Shown here one piece after another: positions 1 to 8,879 of a stretch of DNA of 64,000 bases. The stretch lies in assembly GCA_003140175.1 (NCBI GenBank), contig PLJD01000043.1, positions 157,628-221,627 on the forward strand, written 5' to 3'. The translations under genes and the position numbers were made by a program. Position 1 is the stretch's first letter. Each line of letters begins with the position of its first letter. The notes beneath the pieces were generated by a model that saw nothing but the letters and a program-made list of their open reading frames with translations, was not told the DNA's origin and ran no database searches. The DNA comes from Actinomycetota bacterium. Lineage in GTDB: Bacteria > Actinomycetota > Acidimicrobiia > IMCC26256 > PALSA-555.

Positions 1-2
1 GC

Positions 3-596
3 GAGTCGACTGAGCGGCCGTCGTTCGCCGAGAGCATCCATGAAGCGCTCGACCTCACCGAGCGGTCCCTTGTGTACTGGAACGACTACCTGCGCGACGC
101 GCGTATCAAGCAGGACGACAACTCCTTCGGCACTCGCATCGACGTCCCTCGCGGATTGCAGCTCTCGCAGTTTGCGTTCTGCTTCTACGACCTCGGCCCC
201 GGCGAGGCGCTCGTGGTGGAGAGTGACCTACCCGACGCACGCTATTGGAGCCTCCAGCTCTACGGGATGCACTTCTTCCGCGCCTTCGATGTCGGACGCA
301 TCACGAGCCTCAATCACCGGCAGGCGACCGTCGGTGCCGATCGCCGGCTCCACTTCGTGCTCGCGGATCGCGATCCTGGTGTCCCGAACTGGCTCGACAC
401 GATGAACTGTCGCGTCGCGCTGCTCAACTTTCGCTACTTCTGGGGATCCACGCTGCCGACCTTGGAGACGCGGGTCGTCCCGTTCGACAGCGTGCGTGCC
501 GCGCTACCGGTGGCGACGCGCGTCATCGACCCCACCACGCGCGAGCAAGAACTGCACGCCCGTCGCGACCACCTCGCATGGCGCTTCCGAACCTGA
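3..596 (+). CDS. DUF1214-type protein, C-terminal part (5' end outside window)
   Basis: The frame is open from the first bases of the window, so the true start lies upstream; the GTG at 72 is probably internal. The visible 197 residues contain the DPGVPNWLD motif near residue 130 and a closing segment (RVVPFDSVRAALP) that align with the end of the gene at 49172-50260, where DPGVANWLD and RVIPLTAVRS occupy the same places. That shared tail fits the DUF1214 family of uncharacterised proteins, often found beside sulfotransferase or SDR genes. No enzymatic role can be assigned. Family membership rests on my recognition plus the internal paralogue. Confidence 0.7.
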   Translation, partial: ESTERPSFAESIHEALDLTERSLVYWNDYLRDARIKQDDNSFGTRIDVPRGLQLSQFAFCFYDLGPGEALVVESDLPDARYWSLQLYGMHFFRAFDVGRITSLNHRQATVGADRRLHFVLADRDPGVPNWLDTMNCRVALLNFRYFWGSTLPTLETRVVPFDSVRAALPVATRVIDPTTREQELHARRDHLAWRFRT

Positions 597-746
597 TGGC
601 CGTGCCAGTCACGACAGCTGCGCTCATCGAACAGTCCACGATGGCGCTCCTTTGCTCCGCTCACTCAACAACATCGGGTTCGCCTCGGCATAATCGATGA
701 CGCAGCCCCGCGCGACGAGCTCCGGTGTGGGGGCCCAGTGGTCATC

Positions 747-1877
747 TCAAGACCGCGCGGGCGGGTCGAGGAAGCCGGTGAGGCCCGTCGGCTCGTGGGG
801 ACCGATGAGGGCCTGCTCCAACACGCCGATGCCGGTGCGACCCTCCATGCGCGCCACGACGACGTTTTGGAGGTGCCAAGTGCTCGGGTCGGGTTCCTTG
901 AAGTCGTCGAGCTTGATCGACTCGTGGCCCACCGCGAGCTCGCCGTGGATCGAGCCGTGGCCCCAGTCCGGATGGGTGTAGCCGATGCCGCGCATCCGGA
1001 ACGTGTAGAGCGTCTCGAGGTTGATCCGGTGCTTGGTGCCGTCCGGGCCGACGAGGTCAAAGACCGCGGCGCGGATGATCCGCGACTGCGGGTAGAAGTC
1101 GAGCTTGTAGCGGAAGTCGATCATCTCGGTGGAGTTGTCGACACCGATGCCCCACGTGGGCGCGTCGGGGCTCTCCAACACGGGCACGAACAGCGTGCTC
1201 TCGAGCCACCGGGTGCCGTTTGGCCGCTCGTGCAAGGCCAGGTGCGTGCAGAGATCGTCGAAGTACAGCGGCGCCCACAGCCAGAACGCCCCGCCACCGA
1301 AGCTGGCACGGTTCGTGGGAACGTGGGTCGAGAGGCCGCGCATGCCCCAGGAGCGGTCGCGGGTGCCGAACACTCGAGCCGGGTCGACCGCGATTGTGCG
1401 GCCGTCGACCGTGACGGTCCCTTCCCAGGTGCCCCATTGCGTGAGGCGCGTGTGCTCGTTCACGACGATGCCGTCGGGCGTGACGTTGCGCTGCCGGGGC
1501 TCCTCGATCACCACCGTGCGCGCCTGCCACGTGAGGTCAGCCGTGAGCCCCGACGCGTTTGGGGCGACGGTGAAGCGGAGGGTGCGCATCGCCTCGACGA
1601 CCTCGACGCGGATGGGACCCACCTCGGTGGCGCGGTCGAGGGGCATGCGGCCCGAGGCGAACACCGAGTGCTCGATACCGTCGATGACGACGCTGAGCGC
1701 GCCGTCGATCACGCCGAGGACCGGATAGTGGCCCATCGCGGCGCCGATGTAGAAGGCGCCGTCGCGCTCGTGTCCATTGAAGAAGTAGCGGTCGTAGTGG
1801 TTGGGATCACCCGACGACGGTGTCGCGACCGGGTCGGCGTCGGCGTGGATCGGGAAGTCGTCCCAGGGAGTCAGCAT
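747..1877 (-). CDS. AttH/CrtC-like lipocalin-fold protein (putative)
   Basis: This 376-residue protein has an ATG start (CAT at 1875-1877) and no signal peptide or membrane segment. It is rich in beta-strand-like segments and carries the motif GTRDRSWGMR at residues 171-180. A G-x-R-D-x-S-W-G motif is typical of actinobacterial proteins related to AttH and hydroxyneurosporene synthase (CrtC), which have a double lipocalin-like fold. Members often sit beside steroid or lipid catabolic genes, but their reaction is mostly unknown. It is transcribed toward the preceding plus-strand gene and lies 55 bp downstream of the dienelactone hydrolase gene on the same strand, so the two may form an operon. 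The fold assignment is moderate; I assign no function. Confidence 0.7.
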   Translation of the reverse strand: MLTPWDDFPIHADADPVATPSSGDPNHYDRYFFNGHERDGAFYIGAAMGHYPVLGVIDGALSVVIDGIEHSVFASGRMPLDRATEVGPIRVEVVEAMRTLRFTVAPNASGLTADLTWQARTVVIEEPRQRNVTPDGIVVNEHTRLTQWGTWEGTVTVDGRTIAVDPARVFGTRDRSWGMRGLSTHVPTNRASFGGGAFWLWAPLYFDDLCTHLALHERPNGTRWLESTLFVPVLESPDAPTWGIGVDNSTEMIDFRYKLDFYPQSRIIRAAVFDLVGPDGTKHRINLETLYTFRMRGIGYTHPDWGHGSIHGELAVGHESIKLDDFKEPDPSTWHLQNVVVARMEGRTGIGVLEQALIGPHEPTGLTGFLDPPARS

Positions 1878-1932
1878 GGGACCATATGTACAAGTCCATC
1901 GCGTGATCGCTCAAATGCGGCGGCGATGCCGG

Positions 1933-2712
1933 TCACGGGGCCGACCCACCCAGGTGCGCGGCCAGGAACGAAGCCGCGTCCTCCCAGGAGCGCTCGTCGG
2001 CTTCTTGGTGGTAGAGTGAAGAGCCGTGGGCGTTGAAGGCGTGGCCCGCACCGGGGTATTCCGCGATGGTCGCGTTCACACCCCACTCCTCGAACCTCCG
2101 ACGGACGTCGGTGAGCTGCTCCGGTGGGTACACCACGTCCTGGTCGCCCACGATGAAGAGCACCGGGCACGGGATGTTCCAGAGCAGGTCGACGACGTGC
2201 ACGGGCTTCTTGGCGTCGAGCATGTCGAAGCGGGGCTGGCTCGGGTAAAAGAGCACCGCGGCCGCAAGGTCTGGGCGGAGGCACGCAGCGAACAGGGCCA
2301 GGGTTCCCCCCGTGCAGTAACCCCAGCTCGCGACGCGCGAGCCGTCGACGTCGTCACGCGCGTGCAGGAACTCGATCGCGTCGAGGAGGTCGTGCACGGC
2401 CCGCCCGAAGTCGAGGGCGTTGATGTGGGACATGAGGGTGTCGAAGTCGTCGTACGCCTCGGGATCGGGTGGCCCGGCGCCGCGGTAGTAGTCGGGCACG
2501 ATCACGACGTATCCGAGGTGCGCGAGCGTGGCGCCAAGGCGGCGGATGAACGAGTTGATACCGGTCCCCTCCGCCCCGATGGCCACCGCGGGGTGCGGGC
2601 CGCCGGCGAGGGGCCAGCACAGCACCGCCGACGTCAACCCGTCGCGCACGGGCAATGTGATGGTCTCCACGACGATGTCGTCGTAGCGGTCGGTGGTCGG
2701 TCGGGTCACCAT
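1933..2712 (-). CDS. Dienelactone hydrolase family protein
   Basis: This 259-residue alpha/beta hydrolase has an ATG start at 2712. The nucleophile elbow is GYCTGG with Cys133, as in dienelactone hydrolases, which use Cys instead of Ser. The probable acid is in VGDQDVV (Asp190 or Asp192), and the catalytic His224 is in GAGHAF. Length and motif spacing match the family. The substrate is unknown; relatives hydrolyse dienelactones or other small esters in the cytoplasm during aromatic or xenobiotic breakdown. The AttH-like gene follows 55 bp downstream on the same strand. Confidence 0.9.
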   Translation of the reverse strand: MVTRPTTDRYDDIVVETITLPVRDGLTSAVLCWPLAGGPHPAVAIGAEGTGINSFIRRLGATLAHLGYVVIVPDYYRGAGPPDPEAYDDFDTLMSHINALDFGRAVHDLLDAIEFLHARDDVDGSRVASWGYCTGGTLALFAACLRPDLAAAVLFYPSQPRFDMLDAKKPVHVVDLLWNIPCPVLFIVGDQDVVYPPEQLTDVRRRFEEWGVNATIAEYPGAGHAFNAHGSSLYHQEADERSWEDAASFLAAHLGGSAP

Positions 2713-3230
2713 GGCGGCGAACTTAGCAAGGTGGTAGACCGCGACCGATGAGCACCGGCGAGGGCAGGCGCCAGCTCGACGCGCATGCTGAGGTCCTTGT
2801 TCGGGACGCCGGTGAGGGCGGGGCGAGTTCGGCCCGCGATGCCGCGGTTGGTTCTTGGCTCCAGTCTTTCAGCGCCACGCGCGGCCGTCAGCGTCTTGCT
2901 AAGGCGGAGGTCGCAGGCTTTGTGACTGCAGCGCCCACGCGAAGGCGCGGGTGAAGGGTCCTACGTCGGCACCGAGCCGGAGCACGCGCCCTTTGCATCC
3001 CAGAACGATCTCAGAATCGCTTTGAGGGGGACGTCTGAGAAGCATCCGGACCATGGTCGTCACACGCCGACCGACTCGAGTCGGAACGCTGCCCCACAGA
3101 TGCAGAGCGTCAAGGCACGGCGGGAGTTGACCGCACCATTGACGACTGCGCTCGAAACTGCTGTACAAGCGGCTCGAGGTTGTGCTTCGCGTCAAGACAC
3201 GACCCAAGGCGCCCCGCTGGGTGCCGCGAG
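2713..3230. other. Intergenic stretch without a recognisable gene
   Basis: Short open frames exist on both strands but none resembles a known family or has a convincing ribosome-binding site. I see no tRNA-like or repeat structure. The right part leads into the decayed gene that starts near 3231, so it may contain more of that relic in unrecognisable form. Confidence 0.4.
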
Positions 3231-3875
3231 GTCAGCTTTGGGGTGCGGTCGGCTCTCGCGTTCGAGGTGGTGTCCGAGCCCTGCTTTCATCTGGACGCCG
3301 GCGTGTACCTCGGGTTCGACGGCCCCTACCGCGGCGAATGGCGCGGGTCACTCCACGTCGACGGCGAGCGGATCGCCAACTGCTCGGCGTTTCATGAGGC
3401 CCGCCGCCTCCAGCAGATTCGCGACACCGTCGTTTACGTCGTGGACCCCGGTGGTGACGGCGAAGGGTGGGGGACTGCGAGCCGATCGTCACCGGCGGGG
3501 ACCCCGAGCTCGGCCTCGAGGAGGCGGACTCCTTCATGTGACCCCCAGCGGGCGCGACCGAGACCTCCGGGCCGACACCGTCGTGCCCCGCCCTGCGCCT
3601 GTGGCGTGTCTCTATTCGAACTGGCCCCGACCAGCGAGGAAGCATCCAGGGCTTGGGTGCGGCGCGGACCCTGAAGCGGCTACGGTCCGGGTTGCCTCGC
3701 GACCCGGCAACCGACAAGGCCCCTGAGGTCCCGAAGCGCGGGGGCGCCGGCTTGAGGAGACGCCGCCGACACTGCGCCGCGCAATTCGCGGAGCACCGAC
3801 GACATCATGCGCGAGTTCGGGCCGCATGGAACAACGACATTCATCCGGTTCAAGATCGACGGCGCGGTCAAGTGA
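3231..3875 (+). pseudogene. Frameshifted relic of an unidentified catabolic-locus protein
   Basis: From about 3231 one frame reads as ordinary protein (VSEPCFHLDAGVYLGFDG, then HVDGERIANCS) up to the run of five G at 3469-3473. The good reading then continues in another frame (CEPIVTGGDPELGLEEADSFM) to a TGA at 3539-3541. One missing G in that homopolymer would restore a single frame, so this is a frameshift mutation or a base-calling error. A further protein-like string ending FIRFKIDGAVK runs to a TGA at 3873-3875 and may be a later piece of the same gene or of a neighbour. I do not recognise the family with certainty. Confidence 0.5.
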
Positions 3876-3891
3876 AGGGGACGGAGAGACC

Positions 3892-5589
3892 ATGACGGCG
3901 GCGGGTCGCTTCGTCCGGCCGCTCCCCGTTGTCGACGACGACAACGCGCACTTCTGGCGAGGCGGCGCCGTCGGCGTGCTCCGGTTCAAGCAGTGCACCG
4001 CATGTGGCGCGCTGTTGCACCCTCCGCCTCCGGTGTGCCGCTACTGCCGGTCGGAGGACATCGGCGTGGCCGACGTCTCGGGCCGCGGTGTTGTGGTGGG
4101 AGTCACGGTCAACCATCAACCGTGGGACCCGCGCTTCCCGCCACCGTTCGTGATCGCAACCGTGGCGATCGAGGATGACCCGCGCGTTCGCGTGATCACC
4201 AACCTCGTCGGTGTCGATCCGGACGAGGCGCACGTCGGCATGCGGGTACGCGTCCGGTTCGAGGCCGTCGAGGACGTTTGGCTCCCGCTGTTCGAACCCG
4301 CCGGCGGCGATGTCGACGAGCTCCCATCCGATGAGACGCCTCCCGAGGACCACCGACGCTGGGTCCGGCCCATGCCCGAGACGGAGAAGTTCGAGGACCG
4401 GGTGGCGATCACCGGTATCGGGATGTCGCGGATTGGCCGACGCCTCATGTTGCCGCCGCTCGCCCTCACGGTCGCCGCCGTCAAGGATGCCGTGGCCGAC
4501 GCCGGGCTCACGCTCGACGATATCGACGGGTTGTCCACCTACCCGGGGGGAGGCGCCGAGGGTGGCTTCGGGGAGGGTGGCGTCAGCGCGCTCGAGGACG
4601 TCCTCGGCCTCCGGCCCACCTGGTACAACGGCGGCGGCGAAACCTTTGGCCCGGCAGGTTCGGTCGTCGCGGCCATGCTGGCGGTCGTGGCCGGCCTCGC
4701 TCGTCATGTGGTGTGCTTCCGCACGGTCTGGCAGGCGACGTTCGCGGCCCGCCAACGAGCGCGTGATCCGGAGGGTGTCAACCCGTACGGCACCGCGGGG
4801 GTCGTTGGGCTCGCGGGCACCCGGGTGCCCGGCTACAGCGCACCGTATGGGGTGGGGTCGGCGGCCAACAACCTGGCGATGTGCGCCTCCCATCACTTCC
4901 GCCGGTACGGGACGACGCGAGAGACGCTGGGGTGGGTGGCACTCAACCAACGCGCCAACGCCGCCCTCAACCCCAAGGCGATCTACCGCGACCCGCTCTC
5001 GATGGATGACTACCTGTCGGCGCGTCTGATCAGCACCCCGTTCGGGCTCTACGACTGCGACGTCCCCGCCGACGCAAGCGTGGCGGTGATCGTCTCTGCC
5101 GTCGACGCCGCACGCGACCTGGCGAAACCGCCGGTGCTGGTCGAAGCGGTCGGGACGCAGATGACCGAACGGGTGGCATGGGAACAGTCGACGATCACCC
5201 ACGAGCCTCAGGTCCTCGGACCCGCCGCCCATCTCTGGTCACGTACCACCCTGCGGCCGCCCGACGTCCAAGTCGCCGAGTTGTACGACGGCTACACCTT
5301 CAACTGCGTGTCATGGCTCGAGGCCCTCGGCTTCTGTGGGATCGGCGAGGCAAAAGACTTCCTCGACGGTGGTCATGCCATCGCCCGGGAGGGTGGCGTC
5401 GTCGCCCTCAACACCCACGGCGGCCAACTCTCCGCCGGGCGCACCCACGGCATGGGCCTCATGCACGAGGCCGTCGTCCAGCTCCGCGGTGAAGGCGGCG
5501 AACGTCAGGTCGCCGACGCCCGGGTCGCCGTCGTCAGCAGCGGCGGCCTCACGCCCGCAGGCGCAATCCTCCTCCGGCGCGACTCCTGA
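3892..5589 (+). CDS. Fusion of DUF35 (zinc ribbon plus OB fold) with a thiolase/lipid-transfer-type domain
   Basis: This 565-residue protein starts at the ATG at 3892, preceded by GGAGAG; an in-frame ATG at 3826 lacks such a site. Residues about 20-140 are a DUF35 unit: zinc ribbon Cys35-x2-Cys38 and Cys49-x2-Cys52, followed by an OB-fold-like segment. Residues about 170-565 are a thiolase-superfamily domain of the SCP-x/Ltp type. I see no usual thiolase nucleophile Cys; a YDGYTF segment lies near the expected active site. In steroid side-chain breakdown the aldolase Ltp2 works only with the DUF35 domain of ChsH2, and here both are on one chain. A retro-aldol cleavage of a beta-hydroxyacyl-CoA is therefore my inferred role. 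The next gene, on the opposite strand, ends 4 bp away. Confidence 0.85.
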   Translation: MTAAGRFVRPLPVVDDDNAHFWRGGAVGVLRFKQCTACGALLHPPPPVCRYCRSEDIGVADVSGRGVVVGVTVNHQPWDPRFPPPFVIATVAIEDDPRVRVITNLVGVDPDEAHVGMRVRVRFEAVEDVWLPLFEPAGGDVDELPSDETPPEDHRRWVRPMPETEKFEDRVAITGIGMSRIGRRLMLPPLALTVAAVKDAVADAGLTLDDIDGLSTYPGGGAEGGFGEGGVSALEDVLGLRPTWYNGGGETFGPAGSVVAAMLAVVAGLARHVVCFRTVWQATFAARQRARDPEGVNPYGTAGVVGLAGTRVPGYSAPYGVGSAANNLAMCASHHFRRYGTTRETLGWVALNQRANAALNPKAIYRDPLSMDDYLSARLISTPFGLYDCDVPADASVAVIVSAVDAARDLAKPPVLVEAVGTQMTERVAWEQSTITHEPQVLGPAAHLWSRTTLRPPDVQVAELYDGYTFNCVSWLEALGFCGIGEAKDFLDGGHAIAREGGVVALNTHGGQLSAGRTHGMGLMHEAVVQLRGEGGERQVADARVAVVSSGGLTPAGAILLRRDS

Positions 5590-5593
5590 CGAG

Positions 5594-6418
5594 CTATGGG
5601 TCGTCCCCCAGCACGGCGGCTCGGGTGTCGGGGATTGGGATCAGCTGCTGGTAGTCGACGAACGCTCGGAGCGTGTGGCCGCCGTCGACGGCGAGGCGCT
5701 GACCGCTGACCCACGACGACTCGGGCCCCGCGAAGTAGCGGACGGCCTGGGCGATGTCGTCGACCTCGCCGTTGCGGTTGATCGGCTGCCCGGCGAGGAA
5801 CGCCGCCATCATGTCAGCGTCTCTGAATGCACCCGCGGTCGCGGGCGTGCGGGTCATGCCCGGCTGTACTGAGTTCACCCGGATGTTGAGCTCGCCGAGC
5901 TCGTTGGCAGCGACCCGCACGAGCTGGTCGACCGCAGCCTTGCCCGCGCTATACGAGGCGAGGTAGCGCGCCGAGAAGACCGCCGCGGTCGACGAGATCG
6001 CCACGAACGAGCCGGAGCCGTTGCGCACCATCGCCTGTCCCGAGTACTTCAGGAGAAGGTAGACCGGCCGCACGTTGGCATCGACCTGCTGGCTGAACTC
6101 GTCGTCGTCGAACAACAGCACCGGCTTGATCACGCCACGACCAGGCACGACCACGGCGATGTCGAGGCGGCGCTCGTCGTCGGACGCGGCATCAACTGCC
6201 TCGCGTACGGACGCGGCGTCGAGCGCATCGCAGACTGCGTAGACCACGTCGAGGCCGTCGGTGGCGAGTTCGGCCGCGGCGTCCTTCAACTTCTGCTCGG
6301 TGCGTCCCGCGAGGGTGACCATGGCCCCGTCACGCGCGAGAAGGCGGCCCGAACCGAGGCCGATACCGGACCCTCCGCCGACGACGATCGCGCGGCGACC
6401 TTTCAGTGCCCCGTCCAT
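5594..6418 (-). CDS. SDR family oxidoreductase
   Basis: This 274-residue classical short-chain dehydrogenase starts at the ATG at 6418, which has AAAGGA about 9 bases upstream; a longer start at 6472 lacks one. The cofactor motif GGGSGIG is near residues 14-20. The active site is Ser142/143 with Tyr156 and Lys160 (YSAGK), and the C-terminus has the usual GQRLAVDGGH segment. It would oxidise or reduce an alcohol/ketone with NAD(P). It is the last gene of a minus-strand operon SDR, LLM, SDR, 89 bp behind the LLM gene. The substrate is unknown. Confidence 0.9.
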   Translation of the reverse strand: MDGALKGRRAIVVGGGSGIGLGSGRLLARDGAMVTLAGRTEQKLKDAAAELATDGLDVVYAVCDALDAASVREAVDAASDDERRLDIAVVVPGRGVIKPVLLFDDDEFSQQVDANVRPVYLLLKYSGQAMVRNGSGSFVAISSTAAVFSARYLASYSAGKAAVDQLVRVAANELGELNIRVNSVQPGMTRTPATAGAFRDADMMAAFLAGQPINRNGEVDDIAQAVRYFAGPESSWVSGQRLAVDGGHTLRAFVDYQQLIPIPDTRAAVLGDDP

Positions 6419-6507
6419 AGTGCTCGTCCTTTCGATCAGAGGCGGGTCGCTCGGGAGACGCCAGTCCGCCACGGGTGGGGCCGCGACCGTGTCGGCGAAC
6501 TCACCGA

Positions 6508-7500
6508 TCAGACCGGATCCGAGCGGCCGGCGGCGACGCGGAACGCGTGCACGATGGCGCGCAGCTCGTCGAGCGCGGCCGACGCGTCACCGGGCAGCGT
6601 GAACCGCGCACGGAGATCCGTCAGACCTGCGTCGGCAAGATGCGGTACGACATCCATGGTGCGTTCGACGTCAAGCGTTCCGTCGTCACGCTTCACGAAC
6701 GGCAGAGTGCCCACCACCTGAAGGTCCGATACTTCGTGCCCAGCGTCGGCCAGGGCGTCCTTCATCTGTGCGATGCCGACCCTGGGGTCGGCGGCCGCCG
6801 GACCCCACGGAACCCATCCCGAGCCGAATCGTGCCACGCGGCGCACAACCCGCGCGTTGACGGTGCCGCTGATCCAGATGGGGATGCCCCCAGGTTGCAG
6901 CGGCTTCGGCATCATGTGGATCGCCTCGAAGTGCAATTCGGGCGAGTGGTACTGGGCGCGGGGGTCTCGCCAGAGCGTCTGGCACACCTCCAGTGAGTGG
7001 TCGAGGAGCCGCCCGCGGTTCTCGAAGTCCAGCCCGGCCGCCTCGTACTCCTCGCGCTGCCAGCCGACACCCACCCCGAGGTCGAGCCGGCCGCCGGAGA
7101 GCACGTCGAGGGTGGCCGTGCTCTTGGCGAGCACCGCGGGTCGACGGAGCGCCGCGACGATGATGTTGGTGCCGAGGCGGATGCGCGACGTCATGCCGGC
7201 AAGCACCGACAGCGTGGTGAGAGGCTCAAGCCAGTGCCCGTCGGATCCCGTGGGCTGCTTGCCCCCGGCCTGACCGCCGATCTCGGGGCGCCCATACTCC
7301 TCCAGGTGCTCGCCGAACACGACGTGGTCGGACAGGACCAGGCGGTCGACCCCCGCCCGGTCGAAGGTACGTGCCTGCTCGAACAGCGGTTCCCAGCTCC
7401 CCGGGTCTGACGACGAGAACGACGTCACGCCCGTCGAGAGCTGGACCGGCGGGCGGGAGCTCAGGTTCGTCGGCTCTCGGCTGGTGGAAGCGGGCACCAC
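6508..7500 (-). CDS. LLM-class (luciferase-like, probably F420-dependent) oxidoreductase
   Basis: This TIM-barrel luciferase-like protein has the family pattern GVTSFSSSDPGSW at the N-terminus, RIRLGTNIIV in the middle and LDVLSGGRLDLGVGVGWQ at the cofactor site. I chose the GTG at 7500, two bases after the stop of the upstream SDR gene, giving 330 residues; a GTG at 7428 is the main alternative. The spacing implies translational coupling in a three-gene operon. Actinobacterial members generally use F420 or FMN for hydride transfer. The exact cofactor and substrate cannot be read from the sequence. Confidence 0.85.
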   Translation of the reverse strand: MVPASTSREPTNLSSRPPVQLSTGVTSFSSSDPGSWEPLFEQARTFDRAGVDRLVLSDHVVFGEHLEEYGRPEIGGQAGGKQPTGSDGHWLEPLTTLSVLAGMTSRIRLGTNIIVAALRRPAVLAKSTATLDVLSGGRLDLGVGVGWQREEYEAAGLDFENRGRLLDHSLEVCQTLWRDPRAQYHSPELHFEAIHMMPKPLQPGGIPIWISGTVNARVVRRVARFGSGWVPWGPAAADPRVGIAQMKDALADAGHEVSDLQVVGTLPFVKRDDGTLDVERTMDVVPHLADAGLTDLRARFTLPGDASAALDELRAIVHAFRVAAGRSDPV

Positions 7501-7502
7501 GG

Positions 7503-8357
7503 CTAGAGGCTCCGCGGACGGTTCACGAAGCGACGCGCGCTCGGCGAGTAGAACCAACCACCTCCGGCCTTCGTGCCACCGTCCACGGGGATGTTGTGGC
7601 CGGTGACGTAGCCGGACATGTCCGAGGCAAGGAACAAGGCAACGCGGGCCTGGTCCTCGGGCCAGCCGAGCCGACCGACTGGTGCCCACGAAGGCCACAG
7701 GGTGTCCTGGTCCTCGCCGCCCGTCATGTAATCGACCTGCGGGGTTTGCGTCAGATCGGGTCCGATGCCGTTCACTCGCACGCCCTTACGCCCGTACAGG
7801 ACGGCAAGGTTCGTCGTGAAATGGGCGACCGCCGCCTTCATCGCCCCATAGACCGGGTCGTTCGGATAACCGCGCATGCCCTCGACCGAATGCACATTCA
7901 CGATCGAACCGCGCCGATGCTCGATCATCGACCCGATGAATGCACGCGTGACCGTGAAGAAGTGTTGCAGGTTCACCTGATACATCGCCTCGATCGACTC
8001 GGGCGTGGATTCGTTGAACCGAACCAGGGGCCGAAAATCACCGACATTGTTGACCAGGACATCGACACGGCCGTGCCGATCGAGCACCGTGGTCGCCAAG
8101 CGATCAACGTCGGGCTGTCGCGTGACATCCACGATGTTCTTGTGCGCGACAGCGCCCCCCGCCACAATCGCCTCGACCGTTCGGTCGGCACGCGCCGCGT
8201 CGATCTCGGCGATCTCGATGATCCCACCGTGGCGAGCGAACAAACGGCTCACCGCTCCCCCAATGCCATCCCCACCGCCCGTGACAACCACCACCCTGCC
8301 GTCAAGCAAGCGATTCCAGTCGTCGATCGGTGCAATATCGCTGGATGACTGGGTCAT
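7503..8357 (-). CDS. SDR family oxidoreductase
   Basis: This 284-residue short-chain dehydrogenase starts at the ATG at 8357 (MTQSSSDIAP). The nucleotide motif TGGGDGIG spans residues 26-33, with Asn-Asn-Val at about 103-105. Catalytic Ser157, Tyr170 and Lys174 (YGAMK) are present, and the C-terminus ends with a DGGTKAGGGWF segment, common in a steroid/lipid-associated SDR group. It is the first gene of the minus-strand operon; the LLM gene begins 2 bp after its stop. The substrate is unknown. Confidence 0.9.
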   Translation of the reverse strand: MTQSSSDIAPIDDWNRLLDGRVVVVTGGGDGIGGAVSRLFARHGGIIEIAEIDAARADRTVEAIVAGGAVAHKNIVDVTRQPDVDRLATTVLDRHGRVDVLVNNVGDFRPLVRFNESTPESIEAMYQVNLQHFFTVTRAFIGSMIEHRRGSIVNVHSVEGMRGYPNDPVYGAMKAAVAHFTTNLAVLYGRKGVRVNGIGPDLTQTPQVDYMTGGEDQDTLWPSWAPVGRLGWPEDQARVALFLASDMSGYVTGHNIPVDGGTKAGGGWFYSPSARRFVNRPRSL

Positions 8358-8586
8358 GGCACACCATCTACTTGACTGACCGACTTGGCATTCTTGAGCG
8401 CCGCCTCTCCGGTACGCAACTCCGCACCAGGCGCGGCGCGCTCGACATCGCCAACGCCAGGATCCTCGGTTCCTCTCGGCCCCTCGCGAGTTGATCGTCC
8501 GCATTGACCCGGCATTGGCGAACCGTAGGGCTGTTCCGACCGACGGCCGGACCGGGTTGCCCCGCGCCGTCAATGGGCTCCCGCGG
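8358..8586. other. Leader region of the SDR operon, no gene seen
   Basis: This is the upstream region of the minus-strand operon starting at 8357 and should hold its promoter. I see no convincing promoter hexamers, inverted repeat or coding segment before the acyl-CoA dehydrogenase relic begins. Confidence 0.35.
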
Positions 8587-8718
8587 AGCCGGGCGAACAC
8601 CATCCATGGTGGGCCGGCCGAGGTCAGCCGCAACGTCCTGGGCGAGCGCGTGCTCGGATTAGCGCGCGAGGCCGACCCCTGCCGCGACGCCGGGTGGACG
8701 GACGTATCCCGGAGCTGA
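8587..8718 (+). pseudogene. Relic: C-terminal end of an acyl-CoA dehydrogenase
   Basis: The frame reads RANTIHGGPAEVSRN followed by VLGERVLGLARE. This is the standard C-terminal signature of acyl-CoA dehydrogenases (compare GGTSEIQKNLIAERTLGLPR at the end of the gene at 31556-32722). Only about 35 residues remain and the sequence upstream is not acyl-CoA-dehydrogenase-like. It is a remnant left by deletion. Its orientation is plus, the same as the amidohydrolase relic that follows. Confidence 0.7.
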
Positions 8719-8879
8719 TCCGAGTCCGCCTGGGTCAGTGGCTGCCAGGTCGGACCAGACCGTTTCGGCGGTTGTATCGCCGAGTGGTTGCGTCCAAGTG
8801 ACGCCAGACGTATCGTGCGTTTCGTCCTTCGATCTCTCGCGCTGCAATCGCCACCGCGAGGCGACTGCGGGAGGAGACC

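Noticed and set aside
738..2036. A 432-codon plus-strand frame opposite the AttH-like gene
   Set aside because: The composition is that of an antisense shadow and the minus-strand frame has a family motif and a sensible start.
3826..3891. Earlier ATG start for the DUF35-thiolase fusion
   Set aside because: The 22 extra residues are Arg/Ser-rich and unlike the family. The ATG at 3892 has a GGAGAG site and the DUF35 pattern follows at once.
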